Shown here: positions 1 to 13,465 of the stretch, one piece after another
Position numbering within the stretch: the first letter of the stretch is position 1
How the letters are laid out: the number at the start of each line of letters is the position of its first letter
Assembly (NCBI RefSeq): GCF_050948175.1
Contig: NW_027490110.1
Coordinates: 310,001 to 374,000, forward strand
Length of the DNA stretch: 64,000 nt
Origin: Xylocopa sonorina
Lineage: Eukaryota > Arthropoda > Insecta > Hymenoptera > Apidae
Reading direction: 5' to 3'
Notes under the pieces: model-generated
The model's database searches: none
Told to the model about the DNA's origin: nothing
Seen by the model: the letters and a program-made list of their open reading frames with translations, nothing else
Made by a program: the position numbers and the translations under genes

Positions 1-31
1 TAACACTTCGCAAAACATATTATACCTTACC
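1..31 (+). repeat. Partial monomer at left edge
   Basis: These 31 bases match the last 31 bases of the monomer (AACACTTCGC region through TTACC), with AAAC in place of the usual AATC after the CGCA word. The window therefore starts inside the array and no left boundary is present. Confidence 0.95.
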
Positions 32-1771
32 ATGAAACATAGAAATGAAATGCGATATCGCCTTTTAAGAAGCATCAGAAATCCATTGCTACGATACGTA
101 GACATCTGCAAACGCTATTTCCTTGCAAGGAAGTGTCGCATTTACATTCATTTGAAGTGTAGACGAGGAATACATGACACTTCTCAAATCATATTATATC
201 TTACCATGAAACATAGAAATGAGATGCGATATCGCGTTTTAAGAATCATAAGAACTCTATTGCTACGATACGTAGATGTCTGCAAACGCTATTTCCTTGC
301 AAGGAAGTGTCGCATTTACAATTATTTGAAGTGTAGACGAGGAATACATGACACTTCTCAAATCATATTATATCTTACCATGAAACATAGAAATGAGATG
401 CGATATCGCGTTTTAAGAATCATAAGAACTCTATTGCTACGATACGTAGATGTCTGCAAACGCTATTTCCTTGCAAGGAAGTGTCGCATTTACAATTATT
501 TGAAGTGTAGACGAGGAATACATGATACTTCGCAAATAATATAATATCTTACCATGAAACATAGAGATGAGATTCGATATCGCGTTTTAAGAAGCATTTG
601 AACTCTATTGCTTCGATACGTAGACATCTGCAAACGCTATTTCCTTGCAAGGAAGTGTCGCATTTACATTCATTTGAAGTGTAGACGAGGAATACATGAC
701 ACTTCGCAAATCATATTATATCTTACCATGAACCATAGACATGAGATGCGATATCGCGTTTTAAGGATCTTAAGAACTCTATTGCTACGATACGTAGACA
801 TCTGCAAACGCTATTTCCTTGCAAGGAAGTGTCGCATTTACATTCATTTGATGTGTAGACGAGGAATACATAACACTTCGCAAATCATATTATATCTTAC
901 CATGAAACATAGAAATGAGATGCGATATCGCGTTTTAAGAAGCATTAGAACTCAACTGCTACGATACGTAGACATCTGCAAACGCTATTTCCTGGCGAGG
1001 AAGTGTCGCATCCACATTCATTTGAAGTGTAGACGAGGAATACATAACACTTCGCAATGAATATTACATCTTATCATGAAACATAGATATGAGATGCAAT
1101 ATCTCGTTTTAAGAAGCATTTGAACACTATTGCTTCGATACGTAGACATCTGCAAACGCTATTTCCTAGCGAGGAAGTGTCGCATTCACATTCATTTGAA
1201 GTGCAGACGAGGAATACATAACACTTCGCAAATCATATTATATCTTACCATGAAACATAGAAATGAGATGCGATATCGCGTTTTAAGAATCATAAGAACT
1301 CTAGTGCAACGATACGTAGACATCTGCAAACGCTATTTCCTTGCAAAGAAGTGTCGCATTTACATTCATTTGAATCGTAGACGAGGAATGCATAACACTT
1401 CGCAATGAATATTATATTTTATCATGAAACATAGATACGAGATGCAATATCTCGTTTTAAGAAGCATTTGAACTCTATTGCTTCGATACGTAGACATCTG
1501 CAAACGCTATTTCCTTGCTAGGAAGTGTCGCATTTACATTCATTTGAAGTGTAAACGAGGAATACATAACACTCCGCAAATCATATTATATCTTACCATG
1601 AAACATAGAAATGACAAGCGATATCGCGTTTTAAGAAGCATCAGAAATCCATTAGTACGATACGTAGACATCTGCAAACGCTATTTCCTTGCAAGAAATT
1701 GTCGCATTTGCATTCATTTGAAGTGTAGACGACGGATACATAACACTTCGCAAATCATATTATACCTTACC

Positions 1772-1899
1772 ATGAAACATAGAAATGAGATGCGATATCG
1801 CGTTTTAGGAATCATAAGAACTCTATTGCTACGACACGTAGACGAGTAAAGTGTAGACGAGGAATACATAACACTTCGCAAATCTTATTACATCTTACC
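1772..1899 (+). repeat. Truncated 128-bp monomer, copy 1
   Basis: The monomer is normal up to CACGTAGAC near 1843. The next 51 bases of the consensus, including the TTCCTTGCAAGGAA palindrome, are then replaced by GAGTA, and the sequence resumes at AAGTGTAGACG. The net loss is 46 bp. This shifts the following monomers out of the previous reading phase and creates an in-frame TAA. It is the most distinct of the three copies, having normal GTGTAGACG after the junction. Confidence 0.95.
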
Positions 1900-2943
1900 A
1901 TGAAACATAGAAATGAGATGCGATATCGCGTTTTAAGAAGCATTAGAACTCTATTGCTACGATCCGTAGACATCTGCAAACGCTATTTCCTTGCAAGGAA
2001 GCGTCGCATTTACATTCATTTGAATCGTAGACGAGGAATGCATAACACTTCGCAATGAATATTATATCTTATCATGAAACATAAATATGAGATGCAATAT
2101 CTCGTTTTAAGAAGCATTTGAACCCTATTGCTTCGATAAGTAGACATCTGCAAACGCTATTTCCTTGCAAGGAAGTGTCGCATTTACATTCATTTGAAGT
2201 GTAGACGAGGAATACATAACACTTCGCAAATCATATTATATCTTACCATGAAACATAGAAATGAGATGCGATATCGCGTTTTAAGAATCATAAGAACTCT
2301 ATTGCAACGATACGTAGACATCTGCAAACGCTATTTCCTAGCGAGGAAGTGTCGCATTCACATTCATTTGAAGTGTAGACTAGGAATACATGATACTTCG
2401 CAAATCATATTATATCTTACCATGAAACATAAAAATGAGATGCGATATCGCGTTTTAAGGAGCATTTGAACCCTATTGCTATGATACGTAGACATCTGCA
2501 ATCGCTATTTCCTTGCAAGGAAGTGTCGCAATTACATTCATTTGAATCGTAGACGAGGAATACATGACACTTCGCAAATCATATTATATCTTACCATGAA
2601 ACGTAAAAATGAGATGCAATATAGCGTTCTAAGAATCATAAGAACTCTATTGCTACGATACGTAGACATCTGCAAACGCTATTTCCTTGCAAGGAAGTGT
2701 CGCATTTACATTCATTTGAATCGTAGACGAGGAATGCATAACACTTAGCAATGAATATTATATCTTATCATGAAACATAGATATGAGATGCAATATCTCG
2801 TTTTAAGAAGCATTAGAACTCTATTGCTACGACACGTAGACATCTGCAAACGCTATTTCCTTGCAAGGAAGTGTCGCATTTACATTCATTTGAATCGTAG
2901 ACGAGGAGTGCATAACACTTCGCAAATCATATTATATCTTACC

Positions 2944-3071
2944 ATGAAACGTAAGAATGAGATGCAATATAGCGTTCTAAGAATCATAAGAACTCTATTG
3001 CTACGACACGTAGACGAGTAAAGTCTAGACGAGGAATACATAACACTTCCCAAATCGTATTATACCTTACC
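2944..3071 (+). repeat. Truncated 128-bp monomer, copy 2
   Basis: It has the same 51-to-5-base replacement (GAGTA filler) as the copy beginning at 1772, so the two derive from one event. It additionally carries AAGTCTAGACG instead of AAGTGTAGACG and ACTTCCCAAATCG downstream, changes shared with the third copy. Its left half belongs to the ACGTAAGAATGAG subfamily. It lies seven monomer registers after copy 1. Confidence 0.95.
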
Positions 3072-3941
3072 ATGAAACATAGAAATGAGATGCGATATCG
3101 CGTTTTAAGAATCATAAGAACTCTATTGCTACGATACGTAGACATCTGCAAACGCTATTTCTTTGCAAGGAAGTCTCGCATTTACATTCATTTGATGTGT
3201 AGACGAGGAATACATAACACTTCGCAAATCGTATTATATCTTACCATGAAACATAGAAATGAGTTGCGATATCGCGTTTTAAGAAGCATTAGAACTCTAT
3301 TGCTACGATCCGTAGACATCTGCAAACGCTATTTCCTTGCAAGGAAGTGTCGCATTTACATTCATTTGAATCGTAGACGAGGAATGCATAACACTTCGCA
3401 ATGAATATTATATCTTATCATGAAACATAGATATGAGATGCAATATCTCGTTTTAAGAAGCATTTGAACTCTATTGCTTCGATACGTAGACATCTGCAAA
3501 CGCTATTTCCTTGCTAGGAAGTGTCGCATTTACATTCATTTGAAGTGTAGACGACGGATACATAACACTTCGCAAATCATATTATATCTTACCATGAAAC
3601 ATAGAAATGAGATGCGACATCGCGTTCTAAGAAGTATTAGAACACTACTGCTACGATAGGTAGATATTTGCAAACGCTATTTCCTTGCAAGCAAGTGTCG
3701 CATTTACATTCATTTGAAGTGTAGACGAGGAGTACATAACACTCCGCAAATCGTATTATATCTTACCATGAAACATAGAAATGAGATGCGATATCGCGTT
3801 TTAAGAATCATAAGAACTCTATTGCTACGATACGTAGACATCTGCAAACTCTATTTCCTTGCAAAGAAGAGTCGCATTTACATTCATTTGAATCGCAGAC
3901 GAGGAATACATGACACTTCGCAAATCATATTATATCTTACC

Positions 3942-4417
3942 ATGAAACGTAATAATGAGATGCAATATAGCGTTCTAGGAATCATAAGAACTCTATTGCT
4001 ACGATACGTAGACATCTGCAAACGCTATTTCCTTGCAAGGAAGTGTCGCATTTACATTCATTTGAATCGTAGACGAGGAGTGCATAACACTTCGCAAATC
4101 ATATTATATCTTACCATGAAACGTAAGAATGAGATGCAATATAGCGTTCTAAGAATCATAAGAACTCTATTGCTACGTTACGTAGACATCTGCAAACGCT
4201 ATTTCCTTGCAAGGAAGTGTCGCATTTACATTCATTTGAATCGTAGACGAGGAGTGCATAACACTTCGCAAATCATATTATATCTTACCATGAAACGTAA
4301 GAATGAGATGCAATATAGCGTTCTAAGAATCATAAGAACTCTATTGCTACGACACGTAGACGAGTAAAGTCTAGACGAGGAATACATAACACTTCCCAAA
4401 TCGTATTACATCTTACC
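3942..4417 (+). repeat. Local run of three ACGTAA-type monomers
   Basis: Monomers starting at 3942, 4116 and 4290 all begin ATGAAACGTAA and contain ATGCAATATAGCG in place of the GCGATATCGC palindrome. Consecutive copies differ by only a few bases. Related single copies lie at 2596 and 2944. I did not see this subfamily after 4.4 kb, so it is a local amplification private to the left side of the window. Confidence 0.88.
4290..4417 (+). repeat. Truncated 128-bp monomer, copy 3
   Basis: It carries the same complex deletion as the copies at 1772 and 2944, and shares AAGTCTAGACG and ACTTCCCAAATCG with the second. It lies eight monomer registers after copy 2. After this third 46-bp loss (138 bp in total) the monomer reading phase returns to that of the window start. 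Confidence 0.95.
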
Positions 4418-4765
4418 ATGAAACATAGAAATGAGATGCGATATCGCGTTTTAAGAAGCATCAGATATCCATTGCTACGATACGTAGACATCTGCAAACG
4501 CTATTTCCTTGCAAGAAAGTGTGGCATTTACATTCATTTGAAGTGTAGACGACGGATACATAACACTTCGCAAATCATATTATACCTTACCATGAAACAT
4601 AGAAATAAGATGCGATATCGCGTTTTAAGAATCATAAGAACTCTATTGCTACGATACGTAGACATCTGCAAACGCTATTTCTTTGCAAGGAAGACTCGCA
4701 TTTACATTCATTTGATGTGTAGACGAGGAATACATAACACTTCGCAAATCATATTATATCTTACC

Positions 4766-7375
4766 ATGAAACATAGAAATGAGATGCGATATCGCGTTTT
4801 AAGAAGCATTAGAACTCAACTGCTACGATACGTAGACATCTGCAAACGCTACTTCCTGGCGAGGAAGTGTCGCATCCACATTCATTTGAAGTGTAGACGA
4901 GGAATACATAACACTTCGCAATGAATATTACATCTTATCATGAAACATAGATATGAGATGCAATATCTCGTTTTAAGAAGCATTTGAACTCTATTGCTTC
5001 GATACGTAGAAATCTGCAAACGCTATTTCCTAGCGAGGAAGTGTCGCATTCACATTCATTTGAAGTGCAGACGAGGAATACATAACACTTCGCAAATCGT
5101 ATTATATCTTACCATGAAACATAGAAATGAGGTGCGATATTGCATTTTAAGAAGCATTAGAACTCTATTGCTACGATCCGTAGACATCTGCAAGCGCTAT
5201 TTCCTTGCGAGGAAGTGTCGCATTTACATTCATTTGAATCGTAGACGAGGAATGCATAACACTTCGCAATGAATATTATATCTTATCATGAAACATAGAT
5301 ATGAGATGCAATATCTCGTTTTAAGAAGCATTTGAACTCTATTGCTTCGATACGAAGACATCTGCAAACGCTATTTCCTTGCTAGGAAGTGTCGCATTTA
5401 CATTCATTTGAAGTGTAAGCGAGGAATACATAACACTCCGCAAATCATATTATATCTTACCATGAAACATAGAAATGACAAGCGATATCGCGTTTTAAGA
5501 AGCATCAGAAATCCATTGCTACGATACGTAGACATTTGCAAACGCTATTTCCTTGCAAGAAAGTGTCGCATTTACATTCATTTGAAGTGTAGACGACGGA
5601 TACATAACACTTCGCAAATCATATTATATCTTACCATGAAACATAGAAATGAGATGCGACATCGCGTTCTAAGAAGTATTAGAACACTACTGCTACGATA
5701 GGTAGACATTTGCAAACGCTATTTCCTTGCAAGGAAGTGTCGCATTTACATTCATTTGAAGTGTAGACGAGGAGTACATAACACTCCGCAAATCGTATTA
5801 TATCTTACCATGAAACATAGAAATGAGATGCGATATCGCGTTTTAAGAATCATAAGAACTCTATTGCTACGATACGTAGACATCTGCAAACTCTATTTCC
5901 TTGCAAAGAAGAGTCGCATTTACATTCATTTGAAGTGTAGACGATGAATACATAAGACTTCGCAAATCATATTATATCTTACCATGAAACATAGCAATGA
6001 GATGCGATATCGTGTTTTAAGAAACATAAGAACTCTATTGCTACGATACGTAGACATCTGCAAACGCTATTTCCTTGCAAGGAAGTGTCGCATTTACATT
6101 CATTTGATGTGTAGACGAGGAATACATAACACTTCGCAAATCGTATTATATCTTACCATGAAACATAGAAATGAGGTGCGATATCGCGTTTCAAGAAGCA
6201 TTAGAACTCTATTGCTACGATACGTAGACATCTGCAAACGCTATTTCCTTGCAAGGAAGTGTCGCACTTACATTCATTTGAATCGTAGACGAGGAATGCA
6301 TAACACTTCGCAATGAATATTATATCTTATCATGAAACATAGATATGAGATGCAATATCTCGTTTTAAGAAGCACTTGAACTCTATTGCTTCGACACGTA
6401 GACATCTGCAAACGCTATTTCCTTGCAAGAAAGTGTCGCATTTACATTCATTTGATGTGTGGACGAGGAATACATAACACTTCGCAAATCATATTATATC
6501 TTACCATGAAACATAGAAATGAGATGCGATATCGCGTTTTAAGAAGCATTAGAACTCTACTGCTACGATACGCAGACATCTGCAAACGCTATTTCCTAGC
6601 GAGGAAGTGTCACATTCACATTCATTTGAAGTGCAGACGAGGAATACATGACACTTCGCAAATCATATTATATCTTACCATGAAACGTAGAAATGAGATG
6701 CGATATCGCGTTTTAAGAAGCATTATAACTCTATTGCTACGATACGTAGACATCTGCAAACGCTATTTTCTTGCAAGGAAGTGTCGCATTTACATTCATT
6801 TGAATCGTAGACGAGGAACGCATAACAGTTCGCAATGAATATTATATCTTATCATGAAACATAGATATGAGATGCAATATCTCGTTTTAAGAAGTATTTG
6901 AACTCTATTGCTTCGATACGTAGACATCTGCAAACGCTATTTCCTAGCGAGGAAGTGTCGCATTCACATTCATTTGAAGTGTAGACGAGGAATACATAAC
7001 ACTTCGCAAATCATATTGTATCTTACCATGAAACATAGAAATGAGATGCGATATCGCCTTTTAAGAATCATTAGAAATCTATCGCTACGATACGTAGACA
7101 TCTGCAAACGCTATTTCCTTGCAAGGAAGTGCCGCATTTACATTCATTTGAAGTGTGGACGAGGAATACATGACACTTCGCAAATCATATTATATCTTAC
7201 CATGAAACATAGAAATGAGATGCGATATCGCGCTTTAAGAAGCATCAGAAATCCATTGCTACGATACGTAGACATCTGCAAACGCTATTTCCTTGCAAGA
7301 AAGTATCGCATTTACATTCATTTGAAGTGTAGACGAGGAATACATAACACTTCGCAAATCATATTATACCTTACC
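4766..7375 (+). repeat. Higher-order repeat unit 1 (15 monomers, 2610 bp)
   Basis: This is the first complete X-P-Q unit. It opens with the monomer carrying AGAACTCAACTGC and TACTTCCTGGCGAGG. Differences I can see from the third unit are few: T at 5141 (GATATTGC against GATATCGC) and a T/C difference in GACATTTGC near 5536. Within its P part lies the monomer with ACGATAGG (TAG stop at 5699). Confidence 0.92.
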
Positions 7376-8941
7376 ATGAAACATAGAAATGAGATGCGAT
7401 ATCGCGTTTTAAGAAGCATTAGAACTCAACTGCTACGATACGTAGACATCTGCAAACGCTACTTCCTGGCGAGGAAGTGTCGCATCCACATTCATTTGAA
7501 GTGTAGACGAGGAATACATAACACTTCGCAATGAATATTACATCTTATCATGAAACATAGATATGAGATGCAATATCTCGTTTTAAGAAGCATTTGAACT
7601 CTATTGCTTCGATACGTAGAAATCTGCAAACGCTATTTCCTAGCGAGGAAGTGTCGCATTCACATTCATTTGAAGTGCAGACGAGGAATACATAACACTT
7701 CGCAAATCGTATTATATCTTACCATGAAACATAGAAATGAGGTGCGATATCGCATTTTAAGAAGCATTAGAACTCTATTGCTACGATCCGTAGACATCTG
7801 CAAGCGCTATTTCCTTGCGAGGAAGTGTCGCATTTACATTCATTTGAATCGTAGACGAGGAATGCATAACACTTCGCAATGAATATTATATCTTATCATG
7901 AAACATAGATATGAGATGCAATATCTCGTTTTAAGAAGCACTTGAACTCTATTGCTTCGACACGTAGACATCTGCAAACGCTATTTCCTTGCAAGAAAGT
8001 GTCGCATTTACATTCATTTGATGTGTGGACGAGGAATACATAACACTTCGCAAATCATATTATATCTTACCATGAAACATAGAAATGAGATGCGATATCG
8101 CGTTTTAAGAAGCATTAGAACTCTACTGCTACGATACGCAGACATCTGCAAACGCTATTTCCTAGCGAGGAAGTGTCACATTCACATTCATTTGAAGTGC
8201 AGACGAGGAATACATGACACTTCGCAAATCATATTATATCTTACCATGAAACGTAGAAATGAGATGCGATATCGCGTTTTAAGAAGCATTATAACTCTAT
8301 TGCTACGATACGTAGACATCTGCAAACGCTATTTTCTTGCAAGGAAGTGTCGCATTTACATTCATTTGAATCGTAGACGAGGAACGCATAACAGTTCGCA
8401 ATGAATATTATATCTTATCATGAAACATAGATATGAGATGCAATATCTCGTTTTAAGAAGTATTTGAACTCTATTGCTTCGATACGTAGACATCTGCAAA
8501 CGCTATTTCCTAGCGAGGAAGTGTCGCATTCACATTCATTTGAAGTGTAGACGAGGAATACATAACACTTCGCAAATCATATTGTATCTTACCATGAAAC
8601 ATAGAAATGAGATGCGATATCGCCTTTTAAGAATCATTAGAAATCTATCGCTACGATACGTAGACATCTGCAAACGCTATTTCCTTGCAAGGAAGTGCCG
8701 CATTTACATTCATTTGAAGTGTGGACGAGGAATACATGACACTTCGCAAATCATATTATATCTTACCATGAAACATAGAAATGAGATGCGATATCGCGCT
8801 TTAAGAAGCATCAGAAATCCATTGCTACGATACGTAGACATCTGCAAACGCTATTTCCTTGCAAGAAAGTATCGCATTTACATTCATTTGAAGTGTAGAC
8901 GAGGAATACATAACACTTCGCAAATCATATTATACCTTACC
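7376..8941 (+). repeat. Higher-order repeat unit 2 (9 monomers, 1566 bp)
   Basis: This unit has X followed directly by Q; the six-monomer P segment is absent. The left edge of Q joins X at a homologous point in the monomer, with no extra or missing bases. That is what unequal homologous exchange between monomers six registers apart would produce. Confidence 0.92.
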
Positions 8942-11551
8942 ATGAAACATAGAAATGAGATGCGATATCGCGTTTTAAGAAGCATTAGAACTCAACTGCT
9001 ACGATACGTAGACATCTGCAAACGCTACTTCCTGGCGAGGAAGTGTCGCATCCACATTCATTTGAAGTGTAGACGAGGAATACATAACACTTCGCAATGA
9101 ATATTACATCTTATCATGAAACATAGATATGAGATGCAATATCTCGTTTTAAGAAGCATTTGAACTCTATTGCTTCGATACGTAGAAATCTGCAAACGCT
9201 ATTTCCTAGCGAGGAAGTGTCGCATTCACATTCATTTGAAGTGCAGACGAGGAATACATAACACTTCGCAAATCGTATTATATCTTACCATGAAACATAG
9301 AAATGAGGTGCGATATCGCATTTTAAGAAGCATTAGAACTCTATTGCTACGATCCGTAGACATCTGCAAGCGCTATTTCCTTGCGAGGAAGTGTCGCATT
9401 TACATTCATTTGAATCGTAGACGAGGAATGCATAACACTTCGCAATGAATATTATATCTTATCATGAAACATAGATATGAGATGCAATATCTCGTTTTAA
9501 GAAGCATTTGAACTCTATTGCTTCGATACGAAGACATCTGCAAACGCTATTTCCTTGCTAGGAAGTGTCGCATTTACATTCATTTGAAGTGTAAGCGAGG
9601 AATACATAACACTCCGCAAATCATATTATATCTTACCATGAAACATAGAAATGACAAGCGATATCGCGTTTTAAGAAGCATCAGAAATCCATTGCTACGA
9701 TACGTAGACATCTGCAAACGCTATTTCCTTGCAAGAAAGTGTCGCATTTACATTCATTTGAAGTGTAGACGACGGATACATAACACTTCGCAAATCATAT
9801 TATATCTTACCATGAAACATAGAAATGAGATGCGACATCGCGTTCTAAGAAGTATTAGAACACTACTGCTACGATAGGTAGACATTTGCAAACGCTATTT
9901 CCTTGCAAGGAAGTGTCGCATTTACATTCATTTGAAGTGTAGACGAGGAGTACATAACACTCCGCAAATCGTATTATATCTTACCATGAAACATAGAAAT
10001 GAGATGCGATATCGCGTTTTAAGAATCATAAGAACTCTATTGCTACGATACGTAGACATCTGCAAACTCTATTTCCTTGCAAAGAAGAGTCGCATTTACA
10101 TTCATTTGAAGTGTAGACGATGAATACATAAGACTTCGCAAATCATATTATATCTTACCATGAAACATAGCAATGAGATGCGATATCGTGTTTTAAGAAA
10201 CATAAGAACTCTATTGCTACGATACGTAGACATCTGCAAACGCTATTTCCTTGCAAGGAAGTGTCGCATTTACATTCATTTGATGTGTAGACGAGGAATA
10301 CATAACACTTCGCAAATCGTATTATATCTTACCATGAAACATAGAAATGAGGTGCGATATCGCGTTTCAAGAAGCATTAGAACTCTATTGCTACGATACG
10401 TAGACATCTGCAAACGCTATTTCCTTGCAAGGAAGTGTCGCACTTACATTCATTTGAATCGTAGACGAGGAATGCATAACACTTCGCAATGAATATTATA
10501 TCTTATCATGAAACATAGATATGAGATGCAATATCTCGTTTTAAGAAGCACTTGAACTCTATTGCTTCGACACGTAGACATCTGCAAACGCTATTTCCTT
10601 GCAAGAAAGTGTCGCATTTACATTCATTTGATGTGTGGACGAGGAATACATAACACTTCGCAAATCATATTATATCTTACCATGAAACATAGAAATGAGA
10701 TGCGATATCGCGTTTTAAGAAGCATTAGAACTCTACTGCTACGATACGCAGACATCTGCAAACGCTATTTCCTAGCGAGGAAGTGTCACATTCACATTCA
10801 TTTGAAGTGCAGACGAGGAATACATGACACTTCGCAAATCATATTATATCTTACCATGAAACGTAGAAATGAGATGCGATATCGCGTTTTAAGAAGCATT
10901 ATAACTCTATTGCTACGATACGTAGACATCTGCAAACGCTATTTTCTTGCAAGGAAGTGTCGCATTTACATTCATTTGAATCGTAGACGAGGAACGCATA
11001 ACAGTTCGCAATGAATATTATATCTTATCATGAAACATAGATATGAGATGCAATATCTCGTTTTAAGAAGTATTTGAACTCTATTGCTTCGATACGTAGA
11101 CATCTGCAAACGCTATTTCCTAGCGAGGAAGTGTCGCATTCACATTCATTTGAAGTGTAGACGAGGAATACATAACACTTCGCAAATCATATTGTATCTT
11201 ACCATGAAACATAGAAATGAGATGCGATATCGCCTTTTAAGAATCATTAGAAATCTATCGCTACGATACGTAGACATCTGCAAACGCTATTTCCTTGCAA
11301 GGAAGTGCCGCATTTACATTCATTTGAAGTGTGGACGAGGAATACATGACACTTCGCAAATCATATTATATCTTACCATGAAACATAGAAATGAGATGCG
11401 ATATCGCGCTTTAAGAAGCATCAGAAATCCATTGCTACGATACGTAGACATCTGCAAACGCTATTTCCTTGCAAGAAAGTATCGCATTTACATTCATTTG
11501 AAGTGTAGACGAGGAATACATAACACTTCGCAAATCATATTATACCTTACC
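8942..11551 (+). repeat. Higher-order repeat unit 3 (15 monomers, 2610 bp)
   Basis: A complete X-P-Q copy matching the first unit at a 4176-bp offset (24 monomers). Similarity continues about 54 bp into the next monomer and stops near 11607, where AGAACTCTACTGC and ACGCAGGCAACTGC replace the expected sequence. Confidence 0.92.
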
Positions 11552-12595
11552 ATGAAACATAGAAATGAGATGCGATATCGCGTTTTAAGAAGCATTAGAA
11601 CTCTACTGCTACGATACGCAGGCAACTGCAAACGCTATTTCCTAGCGAGGAAGTGTCACATTCACATTCGTTTGAAGTGTAGACGAGGAATACATAACAC
11701 TTCGCAAATCATATTATATCTTACCATGAAACATAGAAATGCGATGCGATATCGCGTTTTAAGAAGCATTGGAACTCTATTGCTACGATACGTAGACATC
11801 TGCAAACGCTATTTCCTTGCAAGGAAGTGTCGCATTTACATTCATTTGAAGTGTAGACGATGAATACATAACACTTCGCAAATCATATTATATCTTACCA
11901 TGAAACATAGAAATGGAATGCGATATCGCATTTTAAGAATCATAAGAACTCTATTGCTACGATACGTAGACATCTGCAAACGCTATTTCCTTGCAAGGAA
12001 GTGTCGCATTTACATTCATTTGAAGTGTAGACGAGGAATACATAACACTTCGCAAATCATATTATACCTTACCATGAAACATAGAAATGAAATGCGATAT
12101 CGCCTTTTAAGAAGCATCAGAAATCCATTGCTACGATACGTAGACATCTGCAAAAGCTATTTCCTTGCAAGGAAGTGTCGCATTTACATTCATTTGAAGT
12201 GTAGACGAGGAATACATGACACTTCGCAAATCATATTATATCTTACCATGAAACATAGGTATGAGATGCAATATCTCGTTTTAAGAAGCATTTGATCTCT
12301 ATTGCTTCGATACGTAGACATCTGCAAACGCTATTTCCTTGCAAGAAAGTGTCGCATTTACATTCATTTGATGTGTAGACGAGGAATACATAACACTTCG
12401 CAAATCATATTATATCTTACCATGAAACATAGAAATGAGATGCGATATCGCGTTTTAAGAAGCATTAGAACTCTATTGCTACGATACGTAGACATCTGCA
12501 AACGCTATTTCCTTGCAAGGAAGTGTCGCATTTTCATTCATTTGAATCGTAGACGAGGAATGCATAACACTTCGCAATGAATATTATATCTTATC

Positions 12596-13465
12596 ATGAA
12601 ACATAGATATGAGATGCAATATCTCGTTTTAAGAAGCATCAGAAATCCAATGCTACGATACGTAGACATCTGCAAACGCTATTTCCTTGCAAGAAAGTGT
12701 CGCATTTACATTCATTTGAAGTGTAGACGAGGAATACATAACACTTCGCAAATCATATTATATCTTACCATGAAACATAGAAATGAGATGCGATATCGCG
12801 TTTTAAGAAACATTAGAACTCTATTGCTACGATACCTAGACATGTGCAAACGCTATTTCCTTGCAAGGAAGTGTCGCATTTACATTCATTTGAAGTGTAG
12901 ACGAGGAATACATAACAATTCGCAAATCATATTATATCTTACCATGAAACATAGAAATGAGATGCGACATCGCGTTCTAAGAAGTATTAGAACACTACTG
13001 CTACGATAGGTAGACATTTGCAAACGCTATTTCCTTGCAAGGAAGTGTCGCATTTACATTCATTTGAAGTGTAGACGAGGAGTACATAACACTCCGCAAA
13101 TGACATTATATCTTAGCATGAAACATAGAAATGAGATGCGATATCGCGTTTTAAGAATCATAAGAACTCTATTGCAACGATACGTAGACATCTGCAAACG
13201 CTATTTCCTTGCAAAGAAGTGTCGCATTTACATTCATTTGAAGTGTAGACGAGGAATACATAGCACTTCGCAAATCATATTATACCTTACCATGAAACAT
13301 AGAAATGAGATGCGATATCGCCTTTTAAGAAGCATTAGAAATCCATTGCTACGATACGTAGACATCTGCAAACGCTATTTCCTTGCAAGGAAGTGTCGCA
13401 TTTTCATTCATTTGAGTCGTAGACGAGGAATGCATAACACTTCGCAATGAATATTATATCTTATC
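12596..13465 (+). repeat. Five-monomer duplication, copy A (870 bp)
   Basis: This segment repeats directly at the next 870 bp. Shared rare markers are ATCAGAAATCCAATGC, ACCTAGACATGTGC, AACAATTCGCAAATC and the ACGATAGG monomer. Copy A has AAACATTAGAAC where copy B has AAGCATTAGAAC, and GACATTATATC where copy B has GATATTATATC. Confidence 0.9.

Larger units (their letters stand above)
32..4765 (+). repeat. Left heterogeneous block, 28 monomers
   Basis: This block spans 28 monomers and is visibly more diverse than the right half. It mixes monomers with AATCGTAGACG near offset 123, ATGTGTAGACG variants, GAGATGCAATATCTCG variants and a private CGTAAGAATGAG subfamily. It also holds all three truncated 128-bp monomers in the window. 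Open frames are short because stops recur: TGA after GCATT, TGA in CGCAATGAA, and TAA in GAGTAAAG. The greater diversity and lack of long clean higher-order repeats suggest this side is homogenised less often, as expected further from an array core. Confidence 0.85.
4766..11551 (+). repeat. Nested higher-order repeat, 15+9+15 monomers
   Basis: The block divides into three consecutive units of 2610, 1566 and 2610 bp. With X = two monomers (from about 4994), P = six (from about 5342) and Q = seven (from about 6386), the order is X-P-Q, X-Q, X-P-Q. The middle unit is the same repeat lacking P. Shared rare markers include TACTTCCTGGCGAGG, ACGTAGAAATCTGC, GCGCTTTAAGAAGC and AAGAAAGTATCGC. The translated copies are almost identical, so the duplications are recent. 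Unequal crossover is the simplest origin. Confidence 0.93.
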
